From contig DAORKG010000014.1 of assembly GCA_035439445.1 (NCBI GenBank), positions 1-64,000 of the forward strand: a stretch of DNA of 64,000 nucleotides. The letters run 5' to 3'. Positions 48,589 through 57,668 of this stretch are shown here, in pieces. The position numbers were made by a program, and so were the translations under genes. The notes under the pieces are model-generated. The model was not told the origin of the DNA and did no database searches. It worked only from the letters and a program-made list of their open reading frames with translations. Source of the stretch: UBA4416 sp035439445 (lineage in GTDB: Bacteria > Bacteroidota > Bacteroidia > B-17B0 > Aurantibacillaceae). Position 1 is the stretch's first letter. Every line of letters starts with the position of its first letter.

Positions 48589-51500
48589 TTATTTTCTTTT
48601 GAAATTAATGTTACCTAAAAAGTCAAGCGTTTTCTTAAACACATCAAAATATAACATAATCATTAATGAGATACTCATTAACCAAATTACTGAAATATTA
48701 AACCAGTATGTAGGAATTAGACTTCCCATGAATCGTTTATTTGGAGCATAAAAATGAGCAGCTCCAATATTTGATTCTGTCGGGTCTAAGTAAATTGGTT
48801 CAATTCTCTGAATTAAACGACCTTCGTGCTCTAAGCATCTATCTCCTAAGTCATTACTATTTAACATGAATTGATCAAGCGCCTCATTGGTATAATCATC
48901 TTTCATATTAATAAACTCATCATTACCTAATTGTTTGATTAATTTTTGAGTTACCTCATCTTCTTGTTTTCTTGCTTTATTTTCAAAATTAATATAGTGC
49001 TCATTAATTTTTGCCAAAAACTGTTTTAACGAAGTTGCAATTTCAGGAGTATAGTCCTTTGCATTTAGTTTATTAATACCTTCAAACTGATACTTGTTTT
49101 TCAGGATTTTTTGCTCTTTTAATAATTCATTTTTTAGTAAGGTAAAGTCTCTTTCTAATTCTTCCTTTTTAGCTGCATCTTTTAAAATACCATCAATTTT
49201 GGTCATTTTGTTTTGTAACTCCGGAATCCAGTATACCTTTTTGTAAGCTGCTATACTAATAGCTTTTTCGTATTTATAAAAATTTTTGTGAAACTTATTT
49301 GCTTTAAACTGATTTACTGCTAATGCTTCAAATGCCCATCTGCTGGCCATCATTTCTCCAACATAAGGAACTCCTCCTTGTTTGGCTAATGCCGGATTTA
49401 ATTTATCAAATTTAACAACGACTCCGGCTAACAATAATTGAGGTATGATTAAGAACGGAATAGATATATAAATAGTAACAGCACTGTTAAATGCACTCGA
49501 AATATTTAAGCCTAGCATATTGGCAAAACACGATGCTGAGAAAAGAACTAACCAATAGTCAGCATACATACCTTTCACGCCCATAATTAAATTACCAACT
49601 AACACAAACATGAAAGTTTGTATAGCGGATAGAACAAACATGATGACGATTTTACTCCATAAATAACTGCCTTTGCTTAAATTTAAGAAAGACTCACGTT
49701 TACGGATTTTTCTGTCTCTGATAATTTCTTCGGCAGAAACTGTTAAGCCAATAAACAACGCTACAACAACTGCCATAAACATATAAGCAGGTACGTTTTC
49801 ATTTTCTCTGAAAAAATAACCTTTTGTATTATTCGCATCTGAATTGTAGAAACGTATTAAAGCAGCTAATACAAATGCCAAAGCAGGCGCTTCAATTAAG
49901 TTAATTAATAAATATTGTGTATTTGTTAATTTACTTTTTACATCCCTTGTTATAAATACCTTAAATTGTTTAAAGGCATTAGGGATTTTAAAAATAGCAT
50001 CAGGAATTTCATCCTGGTGTTTAATATCACCAATGGTTGATTCAATTTTTTCTACATAACTCTTATTCCATTCTGCAGGGCTTGTTTTACGGTTGTGAGT
50101 TAAGTTACCGTACTCATCTAATACTTTACTTTCTATAATATTAAAGATTAGCTCAGGATTAACGTTACCACAGTTCCAACATTCACTTTCTTCGGCATTA
50201 ACATGTTGTACTAATGTTTTGAAGTATGTAACAGCATCCACCGGATTTCCATAATAAATTGGATAACCGCCAACATCTAATATTTGCAGCTTATCAAACA
50301 TTTTAAAAATGTCGGATGATGGTTGGTGAATAACCACAAATATTAATTTACCTTTTAAAGATAATTCTTTTAAAAGGTCCATGATGTTTTCAGAGTCACG
50401 AGAAGATAAACCAGAAGTAGGTTCATCTACATATAACACAGATGGTTCACGGATTAACTCTAAACCAATATTTAAACGCTTACGTTGTCCACCTGAAATT
50501 GTTTTTTCTAGTGGGGAACCAACTTTTAAGTCTTTGGTTTCAGATAAACCTAAGTCAGCTAATAAAGCATGACATTTTTTTGCGATTTCTTCATCAGTTA
50601 AGTTGCCAAAACATAGTTTTGCATTATAAAAAAGATTTTGATAAACCGTTAATTCTTCAATTAACAAGTCATCTTGAGTTACGTGTCCAATAACGCCCTC
50701 TACAAATTTTTTCTCTTTATGGATGTTTTTACCGTTTATTAAAACTTGTCCTGCGCTTGGTATTTCAACTCCGTTTAAAACGTTTAATAAAGTTGATTTA
50801 CCGGCTCCGGAACCTCCCATAATACCAATTAATTTTCCTCCTTCTTCACGAATATTTATGTTTCGTAAACCAAGCTTACCGCCTTTAAATTTGTATTCAA
50901 TATTTTTGGCTTCAAAAGAAATACGGGCTTGAGATCCATCTGCCAAGAAACGACCAATGATATCACTGTAATAGATTGGCTTAATTTTAGAACTTCTTAG
51001 TGATGAACCAGGAGTTAAAATATGAACTCGTTCTTTTGAAATACCTTGTCCGTTTAATTGTAGCTCAATGTTTCCATAGATACGAAGAGCATACATGCCA
51101 ACGCTATCAATTTGAATAACCCGAACGTCTGAAGTTAAAGCGTCACAATAAATATGTTTACAAGCGTTATTGTATCCATTTTCCTTGTTATTTATAACTA
51201 AGATATTTGGAGTATTAGGAATCTTTTCTGCTGTATCTTCAATAAATGCTCTTAATTGATTAAATTCTTCTGTTGAGATATTAAATGTATCTGCTACCGT
51301 AACTACAAATTCATTTTCTTGTTCAGAAATTTCATCAGAAGAGTATATAAATTCTAATAATCGAATTAAAACGATGATTTTTTGAGGTTGCTCTAGTTCT
51401 TGATTTATCTGCGTGCAAATTTTTAATACTTTAACTGAGTTTAAGGAAGTACGTTTAGCGGTACCGTCTTTTTTCTTAGAACCTGCTTGCTGAGCCTCAA

Positions 51501-51660
51501 TGTATTCATCAAAAATAACCAGATATTTGTCAACCTGCTCTTTGTTTAATTGTTGTTTTAAGAAAGACTCAACAATAGAACGACCTGTATTACTAATTCC
51601 ATCAACTTTAGCAATGATGGCAAACATTTGCATTAAGGCACGAAGTATTCGTTCACTCAT
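48589..51660 (-). CDS. TerB-like/ABCG-type transporter fusion
   Basis: A 1023-residue membrane protein with domains in unusual order. Residues 1-140 are a TerB-like helical domain (LMQMFAIIAKVDGISNTGRS, VLIRLLEFIYSSDEISEQE); about 150-250 is a beta-rich domain (ILVINNKENGY, QIDSVGMYALRIYGNIEL) that may be FHA-like; 255-500 is an ABC ATPase with P-loop GGSGAGKST (282-290), signature SGGQRKRLNIGLEL and Walker B VLYVDEPTSGLSS; from 570 on comes an ABC2-type membrane domain with about six helices, interrupted between two helices by a long charged region (about 800-950). The half-transporter layout resembles eukaryotic ABCG. Substrate unknown. Monocistronic. Confidence 0.88.
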   Translation of the reverse strand: MSERILRALMQMFAIIAKVDGISNTGRSIVESFLKQQLNKEQVDKYLVIFDEYIEAQQAGSKKKDGTAKRTSLNSVKVLKICTQINQELEQPQKIIVLIRLLEFIYSSDEISEQENEFVVTVADTFNISTEEFNQLRAFIEDTAEKIPNTPNILVINNKENGYNNACKHIYCDALTSDVRVIQIDSVGMYALRIYGNIELQLNGQGISKERVHILTPGSSLRSSKIKPIYYSDIIGRFLADGSQARISFEAKNIEYKFKGGKLGLRNINIREEGGKLIGIMGGSGAGKSTLLNVLNGVEIPSAGQVLINGKNIHKEKKFVEGVIGHVTQDDLLIEELTVYQNLFYNAKLCFGNLTDEEIAKKCHALLADLGLSETKDLKVGSPLEKTISGGQRKRLNIGLELIREPSVLYVDEPTSGLSSRDSENIMDLLKELSLKGKLIFVVIHQPSSDIFKMFDKLQILDVGGYPIYYGNPVDAVTYFKTLVQHVNAEESECWNCGNVNPELIFNIIESKVLDEYGNLTHNRKTSPAEWNKSYVEKIESTIGDIKHQDEIPDAIFKIPNAFKQFKVFITRDVKSKLTNTQYLLINLIEAPALAFVLAALIRFYNSDANNTKGYFFRENENVPAYMFMAVVVALFIGLTVSAEEIIRDRKIRKRESFLNLSKGSYLWSKIVIMFVLSAIQTFMFVLVGNLIMGVKGMYADYWLVLFSASCFANMLGLNISSAFNSAVTIYISIPFLIIPQLLLAGVVVKFDKLNPALAKQGGVPYVGEMMASRWAFEALAVNQFKANKFHKNFYKYEKAISIAAYKKVYWIPELQNKMTKIDGILKDAAKKEELERDFTLLKNELLKEQKILKNKYQFEGINKLNAKDYTPEIATSLKQFLAKINEHYINFENKARKQEDEVTQKLIKQLGNDEFINMKDDYTNEALDQFMLNSNDLGDRCLEHEGRLIQRIEPIYLDPTESNIGAAHFYAPNKRFMGSLIPTYWFNISVIWLMSISLMIMLYFDVFKKTLDFLGNINFKRK

Positions 51661-51754
51661 AGATTTTTAATTAAAGTATTAGTACAAAATAAGTAAGCAA
51701 GATACTAAATATTAACTATTTAACAAATTTCGGTTGAATATTTTGTAAAAGGTT

Positions 51755-51762
51755 TAATTTTG
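51755..51762 (+). promoter_or_regulatory. Candidate -7 box of the Pif1-like gene
   Basis: TAATTTTG fits TAnnTTTG, with GTTG at 51733-51736 as a possible -33 element at spacing 18. The ATG at 51771 is only 8 bases after the box, so the transcript would start at or next to the start codon (leaderless or nearly so). Confidence 0.4.
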
Positions 51763-51770
51763 CCTAAATA

Positions 51771-54068
51771 ATGGATAATTCGCTTACAAATCTCAGTCCT
51801 GCCGAACTTGCGGCAAAGTGTATTAACCAAACCAATAAGCCTGTTTTTTTAACGGGAAAAGCGGGCACCGGAAAAACTACTTTTCTTCGAAATATCATTG
51901 AGCATACCCATAAAAATGCCATTATAGTGGCACCAACCGGTATTGCCGCCATTAATGCAGGAGGAGTTACTATTCATTCTCAATTCGGAATACCGTTTGG
52001 TTTATTTATTCCTGATAGCAGTTATAAAATTGATAATACTAACACTAAAATAAATACACCCTACACGATGGTTAAGCATTTAAATATGCGCGACCAAAAA
52101 CGAAAATTACTTCAGGATCTGGAATTATTAATTATTGATGAAGTAAGTATGTTAAGGGCAGATTTGCTAGATACGATTGATTTTGTTTTGAGAAGCATTC
52201 GCAGACAGCAGCATAAACCATTTGGAGGAGTTCAGCTATTGTTTATTGGCGATTTAATGCAGCTTCCACCTGTGATTAAAGAAGAAGAATGGAGTGTTTT
52301 ACGTCATTATTATAACAGTATTTATTTTTTTGACGCTCATGTTTTAAGGAATGAAAAGCCTGTTTATATTGAGCTCGACAAGATTTACCGCCAAAACGAT
52401 AATACCTTTATTGATTTACTGAATAATTTGAGGAATAATAAGGTTACACAAGCCAATATAGATTTATTGAATTCATATTATAAACCTAATTTCGATGTAA
52501 GTTCTGCTTTAAACATTATCACTTTAACTACACACAATCAAAAAGCTGATACTTTGAATAAATCGGCCTTGATGGAGTTAAAAGGTAAATCTTACTTCTT
52601 CAGTGCAGATATTGAAGGTGAATTTAATGAATATGCTTACCCAGTGGAGGCTTATTTAGAATTGAAAGTTGGAGCCCAAATTATGTTTATTAAAAATGAT
52701 ATCAGTGGAAAACAGCAGTTTTTTAATGGGAAAATTGGCGTTGTATCACATTTATCTGACAAAGAAATTGAAATTGATTTTAAGGATGGAACCAAACCTT
52801 TTGTGTTAGAAAAATATGAATGGAAAAATATCAAGTATGAGTTAAATGAAGTAACCAATGAGATTGAAGAAAATACAATCGGAACATTTACTCAATATCC
52901 AATTAAGTTGGCCTGGGCAATTACGGTTCATAAAAGTCAGGGGTTAACTTTTGAAAAAGCAATATTGGACATTAACAGAGCTTTTGCTCCCGGACAGGTT
53001 TATGTAGCTCTTTCACGTTTAAAGTCATTGGATGGATTAGTACTCACATCTCCAATTCAGTTTAATGCAATCTCGCAAGATAAAACATTGGTAGATTATA
53101 CAGAAAATAAACCTAAAACAGAAGAAGTAACAAAATTAATCAATCAGGAAACGTTATTGTTTTTTAAAGGTTATGTTTTAAAAGCTTATGATTTTGTATG
53201 GTTATATACTTGTTTAAAAAATCATGTATCAAGTTACACCATGGTTGAAAACAAATCAAACAAACAAAAACATCAAGTTTGGGCTCAAGAACTCTTAGAT
53301 AAATTTGAACCACTAAAAATTAATGCAGATAAATTCTGCAACCAATTAATGCAGATTTTTGAAAGTAGGGCAGAGGATTATCTTCAAACGGTTCAAACCA
53401 GACATATTGCTGCTAAAAATTATTTCTATCCGATATTAAAAGATTTATCGAAGTCGATTTTAGTTCATATTGAATTATTGAAAGATGAAAAACAAATAAA
53501 AACCTATTTGGAAGAGTTGTTGGAATTAGAAGGTTTGTTTTATAAACATCTTCAGTTGTTAGATAAAGTTTCAACTGTAATTGATAATGTATTAAATAAT
53601 AAAGAATTTAATAAACATCAGTTAAAACAAACGGCCAATCAAAATGAACGATTAGAGCTAGTTCGTCAAACAATAGAAATAACTGAAAAAGCTGCATTTG
53701 AAGAAAGAAAAACAAAAAAGTCTGCCACAAAAAAAACTAAAAAAGAAAAGGTTTTAAAAGAACCAAAACCAGACACTAAGGAAATTAGTTTTTCTTTATA
53801 CAAACAAGGTAAAATGCCTGAAGAAATTGCCTTAGAGCGAGGTTTTGGATTAACTACAATTGAAACTCATTTAGCCCATTATGTAAGTTTGGGAATGATT
53901 CCAGTTACTCAATTTGTCTCTAAAGAAAAGTTTGATAAGATTATAGAAACATCAAAACATATTGAAGGAGATGCAAAACTTACTCCAATAAAAGAGGCTT
54001 TGGGAGATGATTATTCTTATTCAGAAATTAAGTATTCCTTAGCTACTCAAAAATATTTGAAAAAATAA
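51771..54068 (+). CDS. Pif1/RecD-like helicase with C-terminal helix-turn-helix
   Basis: A 765-residue ATPase. Motor domain (1-430): P-loop LTGKAGTGKTTFL (27-39), IVAPTGIAAINAGGVTIHSQFG (motif Ia), LLIIDEVSMLRADLLD (Walker B), GGVQLLFIGDLMQLPPV, and near the end LAWAITVHKSQGLTFEKAILD plus GQVYVALSRLKSLDGL (motifs V-VI), all typical of Pif1-like 5'-3' DNA helicases. Residues about 440-650 are helical with a lysine-rich linker (KTKKSATKKTKKEKVLKEPK). The C-terminus (about 670-765) is a winged or RQC-like HTH: EISFSLYKQGKMPEEIALERGFG..TIETHLAHYV. A genome-maintenance helicase, in DNA repair or replication restart. Confidence 0.92.
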   Translation: MDNSLTNLSPAELAAKCINQTNKPVFLTGKAGTGKTTFLRNIIEHTHKNAIIVAPTGIAAINAGGVTIHSQFGIPFGLFIPDSSYKIDNTNTKINTPYTMVKHLNMRDQKRKLLQDLELLIIDEVSMLRADLLDTIDFVLRSIRRQQHKPFGGVQLLFIGDLMQLPPVIKEEEWSVLRHYYNSIYFFDAHVLRNEKPVYIELDKIYRQNDNTFIDLLNNLRNNKVTQANIDLLNSYYKPNFDVSSALNIITLTTHNQKADTLNKSALMELKGKSYFFSADIEGEFNEYAYPVEAYLELKVGAQIMFIKNDISGKQQFFNGKIGVVSHLSDKEIEIDFKDGTKPFVLEKYEWKNIKYELNEVTNEIEENTIGTFTQYPIKLAWAITVHKSQGLTFEKAILDINRAFAPGQVYVALSRLKSLDGLVLTSPIQFNAISQDKTLVDYTENKPKTEEVTKLINQETLLFFKGYVLKAYDFVWLYTCLKNHVSSYTMVENKSNKQKHQVWAQELLDKFEPLKINADKFCNQLMQIFESRAEDYLQTVQTRHIAAKNYFYPILKDLSKSILVHIELLKDEKQIKTYLEELLELEGLFYKHLQLLDKVSTVIDNVLNNKEFNKHQLKQTANQNERLELVRQTIEITEKAAFEERKTKKSATKKTKKEKVLKEPKPDTKEISFSLYKQGKMPEEIALERGFGLTTIETHLAHYVSLGMIPVTQFVSKEKFDKIIETSKHIEGDAKLTPIKEALGDDYSYSEIKYSLATQKYLKK

Positions 54069-54093
54069 AAAGCCACCAAAACGGTGGCTTTTT
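54067..54093. terminator. Bidirectional terminator between the helicase gene and efp
   Basis: AAAAAGCCACC pairs with GGTGGCTTTTT over the loop AAAAC, with T runs on both strands; the two genes converge here. Confidence 0.92.
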
Positions 54094-54114
54094 AAATAAA
54101 TAAATTTCTATATC

Positions 54115-54669
54115 CTATTTCATAACACGTTCAACGTATTCTCCGGTTTCAGTGTTGATCTTTAATCTATCTCCAATAGCAACGAAAATAGGAACCTGAA
54201 TTTTAATACCGTTACCAACTTCAGCAGTTTTTAGGGATTTTCCTTTAACTCCATCTTCTGTATAAGTTACTTCTAACTCAATGTATTGAGGTAATGAACC
54301 ATTAAGAGGCTTCTCATTTTCATCAAAACGAATCTTTAAAACCATCCCTTCTTCTAAAAACTGAATACTATCAGCAAATAAAATTTTTGGAATATGTAAT
54401 TGATCGTATGTCTCTTGATTCATACAAACTAAAAAATCTCCTTCTGTAAAAAGGTATTGCATCTCATGTTCGTCAACACGAATTAAGTCTACCTTTTCAC
54501 CTGAACGAAAACGAACTTCACTTTGTTTTCCTGTTTCAACATTACGACATCTTAGTGAGTAAATCGCATTACCTTTTCCTGGAGTAATATGATCATAATC
54601 CATGATTTGTAGTAATTCGTTATTATATCTGATAAATGCGTTTCTTGAGATGTCGGATGTTGTAGCCAT
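54115..54669 (-). CDS. efp: Elongation factor P
   Basis: Relieves ribosome stalling at polyproline stretches. 184 residues, three domains: KOW-like N-terminus (ISRNAFIRYNNELLQIMDYD) with the tip loop HITPGKGNAIYSLR containing Lys32, the position that is modified or contacts tRNA; OB domain (VRFRSGEKVDLIRVDEHEMQYLFTEGDF); and the C-terminal OB domain ending LKINTETGEYVERVMK. Full length. No EpmA/EpmB modification genes are in this window. The gap to the upstream gene on the other side is small, but it is its own transcript. Confidence 0.93.
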   Translation of the reverse strand: MATTSDISRNAFIRYNNELLQIMDYDHITPGKGNAIYSLRCRNVETGKQSEVRFRSGEKVDLIRVDEHEMQYLFTEGDFLVCMNQETYDQLHIPKILFADSIQFLEEGMVLKIRFDENEKPLNGSLPQYIELEVTYTEDGVKGKSLKTAEVGNGIKIQVPIFVAIGDRLKINTETGEYVERVMK

Positions 54670-54724
54670 AGATAATTGATTTTAAAGGTGCCAAGATAAT
54701 GCGAATGGATGAAATAGGCAAAAG

Positions 54725-55666
54725 TTATTTCAAGACATCTATAATTCTTTCAGCAATTATTTTACTCATCTTGTAATTAGATTCATGAGTCCAACCGGCA
54801 ATATGCGGTGTTAAAATCACTTCGTCACTTTGTAACAAATATTGCATAGGTTCGGGTAGGGAAGAGATGTCTATATTTTCAAAAGAAGTCGATTCATATT
54901 CCAATACATCTAAACAGGCTCCAATGACTTTTCCGGTTTTTAAGTGTTTCACTAAATCAGCTGTATTTAAACATTTTCCTCGAGCTGTATTAATGACGTA
55001 AATATTCTTTTTGAACTGAGAAATAAAGTCATCGTTAATGTAATAGTTTGTTTCTTGAGTTAAAGGTAAATGAATACTCACTACATCAGCTTTTTCATAG
55101 ATTTCATATAAAGAAGATTCCTTGATATGTTCCCCCACAATACCTGTTTTATATTTATCATAAACCAATATGTCACAATCAAATCCCTTTAATTTTTTTG
55201 CAAACGCAGATCCCATATTCCCATAGCCAATAATGCCAATTGTTCTTCCGGCTATTTCGTGTCCGCGATTTTCAGCACGTTTCCATATTCCGTTTCTAAC
55301 TTCTTTATCGCTACGTTTTAAGTTATTCATCAACATTAAAAGCATTCCTAAGGCGTGTTCGCCTACGGCATCTCTGTTTCCTTCCGGAGCGCTTACACAA
55401 ACTATCCCTTTACTTTTGGCATATTCCACATCAATGTTTTCCATTCCGGCTCCCACGCGACCAATACATTTTAGTTTGGTTGCAGAGTCGATAATTTCTT
55501 TTGTGAATTTGAATTTGCTTCTGATAACAGCACCTTCGTAATTTGGAAGTAAATTGATTAACTCATCTTTAGATTTGTTCCAAAATAAGTCGCAGTGAAA
55601 ACCAGCATCTATTAACGTTTCGTGAAGGATATCATGATTTGAATCTATGCAAAGTATCTTTTTCAT
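54725..55666 (-). CDS. D-2-hydroxyacid dehydrogenase (phosphoglycerate dehydrogenase-like)
   Basis: NAD-dependent oxidoreductase of 313 residues without the C-terminal ACT domain of SerA. NAD site GIIGYGNMGSAFAKKL (from about 144), catalytic Arg229 in NTARGKCLN, Glu in GACLDVLEYES and His288 in TPHIAGWTHE. Candidates are phosphoglycerate, hydroxypyruvate or lactate-type substrates. Last gene of the minus-strand run that starts with the sugar genes; the gap to queE is 18 bases, so it is probably co-transcribed with queE. Confidence 0.9.
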   Translation of the reverse strand: MKKILCIDSNHDILHETLIDAGFHCDLFWNKSKDELINLLPNYEGAVIRSKFKFTKEIIDSATKLKCIGRVGAGMENIDVEYAKSKGIVCVSAPEGNRDAVGEHALGMLLMLMNNLKRSDKEVRNGIWKRAENRGHEIAGRTIGIIGYGNMGSAFAKKLKGFDCDILVYDKYKTGIVGEHIKESSLYEIYEKADVVSIHLPLTQETNYYINDDFISQFKKNIYVINTARGKCLNTADLVKHLKTGKVIGACLDVLEYESTSFENIDISSLPEPMQYLLQSDEVILTPHIAGWTHESNYKMSKIIAERIIDVLK

Positions 55667-55684
55667 TTTATGAAAAATTGGTAT

Positions 55685-56338
55685 TTAAGGAATATCTATG
55701 TACTTGTGAGTTTGCAGAGAGATCATCCATTTAGGATTCTGTTTTACATACTCTACAATTAAAGGGGTAATTTCATGGCGCTTACTCCATTCGGGTTGTA
55801 AATATAAAAAGCAATCTTTCCCAACTTTAGAGGCTTGTTCCTCTGCCCAAATAAAATCATGTTTATTAAACACAATTATTTTTAGTTCATGAGCAGCTTT
55901 ATAGTTTTCCTCTTTGGGCAACATTGTCTTTTTGGGAGATAAACATATCCAATCCCAATTGCCACTTAAAGGATATGCTCCAGACGTTTCAATATAGGTT
56001 TGAATATTATTTTGTTTTAAAAGTTCAGTCAATTGAACCAAATTATAAATTAATGGTTCCCCGCCTGTAACAACCACAGCCGGTGTTTTACTTTCTAAAA
56101 CATGATCAATAATAGTTTCTGTTTTGGTTAATGGATGTAAAGTTGCGTCCCAACTTTCTTTCACATCACACCAATGACATCCTACATCACAACCACCAAT
56201 TCTAATAAAATAGGCAGCTTTTCCAGTATTAAATCCTTCGCCCTGAATCGTGTAAAATTCTTCCATTAATGGTAATAATTTACCACTATCTAAAAGTTGT
56301 TGTTGCTCAGGATCTAATCCGCTTAATTTATAACTCAA
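55685..56338 (-). CDS. queE: 7-carboxy-7-deazaguanine synthase
   Basis: Radical-SAM enzyme of queuosine/preQ0 synthesis. 217 residues; cluster ligands Cys50, Cys54 and Cys57 in GGCDVGCHWCDVK (C-x3-C-x2-C), SAM-binding VVTGGEPL and the family start MEEFYTIQGEGFNTGKAAYFIR. The frame opens with TTG (CAA at 56336-56338); an internal ATG (residue 26) begins at the conserved MEEFYTIQGEG, but the residues before it (LLDSGKLLPL) are shared by relatives, so the TTG start is preferred. No other queuosine gene is nearby. Confidence 0.93.
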   Translation of the reverse strand: MSYKLSGLDPEQQQLLDSGKLLPLMEEFYTIQGEGFNTGKAAYFIRIGGCDVGCHWCDVKESWDATLHPLTKTETIIDHVLESKTPAVVVTGGEPLIYNLVQLTELLKQNNIQTYIETSGAYPLSGNWDWICLSPKKTMLPKEENYKAAHELKIIVFNKHDFIWAEEQASKVGKDCFLYLQPEWSKRHEITPLIVEYVKQNPKWMISLQTHKYIDIP

Positions 56339-56351
56339 GTTTAAAAAAATA

Positions 56352-57644
56352 TTAAAGACTCCAGTAGGTTAAGCCTTTCATTTTGTTTTTATACATTCCT
56401 TTAATATCAACTAAAACTCCTTTTGCAGAAAGGATTGATTTAAAGAATTTTTCATCTAACGTTTTGTATTCCTTGTGGTTAACAGCAACTATAACTCCAT
56501 CATAACCTTTAGCTAATTTACTTAAGCCAAAACCATATTCATGTTTTAGTTCATCGCTATCAGCATGTGGGTCAACTATTTCAACTTTCACGCCAAAGGA
56601 TTTCAATTCTTTTACGATATCAGCTACTTTACTATTACGGATATCGCTCACATCTTCTTTAAACGTAGCACCCATAATTAAAACTTTTGACTTTGAAATG
56701 TTTTTTCCAGCTGCAATAATTTTCTTAACACAAGTTTTTGCAACATAAAAACCCATGCTGTCGTTTACATAACGTCCGCTATTAATGACGCGTGCATGAT
56801 ATCCTAATTCTTCTGCTTTATAAGTTAAGTAATATGGGTCAACTCCAATACAGTGTCCGCCAACTAAGCCCGGGAAGAATTTTAAGAAATTCCATTTTGT
56901 TCCTGCAGCTTCTAAAACGTCATACGTATTAATTCCGATGCGTGAAAAAATGATTGATAACTCATTCATTAAAGCGATATTCACATCACGCTGAGTGTTT
57001 TCAATAATCTTTGCAGCTTCTGCCACTTTAATGCTTGAAGCACGGTGAGTTCCAGGCTCTACAATAATTTCATAAGTTTTTGCAATTTCCTCTAAACTTT
57101 CTTTATCACAACCTGAAACAATTTTTAAGATTTTTGTAATAGTATGTTCTTTATCACCCGGATTAATACGCTCAGGAGAATATCCAACTTTAAAATCTTT
57201 AACGAATTTTAATCCAGATTCTTTTTCTAATACAGGGATACAATCTTCTTCAGTACAGCCGGGGTATACAGTAGATTCATAAACAACATAATCTCCTTTT
57301 TTCAATACTTTACCAACTGTTGTAGAAGCACCAATTAGTGGTTTTAAATCAGGTAAATTATGTTCATCAATTGGAGTAGGAACCGCAACGATGAAAAATT
57401 TAGCTTTTTTCAAATCTTCTAATTTGTGAGTAAAAGTAATATCAGAATTCTTGAAGTCTTCTTTGGTTAATTCATTACTTGGGTCAATTCCCTTCTTCAT
57501 CATATCAACACGTTTAGCATTGATATCAAAACCAATAACTTTTACTTTTTTAGCAAAAGCTAATGCAATTGGTAAACCAACATAACCTAAACCAATGACT
57601 GCAACAGTTGCTTTTTTCTCCAAGATGTCTTTATAAATTCCCAT
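56352..57644 (-). CDS. UDP-N-acetyl-hexosamine 6-dehydrogenase (WbpA/WbpO/TviB-like)
   Basis: Oxidises C6 of a UDP-HexNAc to the uronic acid with two NAD. 430 residues: NAD site VAVIGLGYVGLPIALAF (GLGYVGLP at 18-25), FIVAVPTPIDEHNLPDL, ESTVYPGCTEE, and the catalytic Cys265 in LVGGHCIGVDPYYLTY, the pattern typical of UDP-GlcNAc or UDP-GalNAc dehydrogenases as opposed to UDP-glucose dehydrogenase. Because WbpB- and WbpD-type genes are just upstream on the same strand, UDP-GlcNAc is the most likely substrate. Confidence 0.9.
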   Translation of the reverse strand: MGIYKDILEKKATVAVIGLGYVGLPIALAFAKKVKVIGFDINAKRVDMMKKGIDPSNELTKEDFKNSDITFTHKLEDLKKAKFFIVAVPTPIDEHNLPDLKPLIGASTTVGKVLKKGDYVVYESTVYPGCTEEDCIPVLEKESGLKFVKDFKVGYSPERINPGDKEHTITKILKIVSGCDKESLEEIAKTYEIIVEPGTHRASSIKVAEAAKIIENTQRDVNIALMNELSIIFSRIGINTYDVLEAAGTKWNFLKFFPGLVGGHCIGVDPYYLTYKAEELGYHARVINSGRYVNDSMGFYVAKTCVKKIIAAGKNISKSKVLIMGATFKEDVSDIRNSKVADIVKELKSFGVKVEIVDPHADSDELKHEYGFGLSKLAKGYDGVIVAVNHKEYKTLDEKFFKSILSAKGVLVDIKGMYKNKMKGLTYWSL

Positions 57645-57668
57645 AACTATAGTTTAATATTTTTTTAT

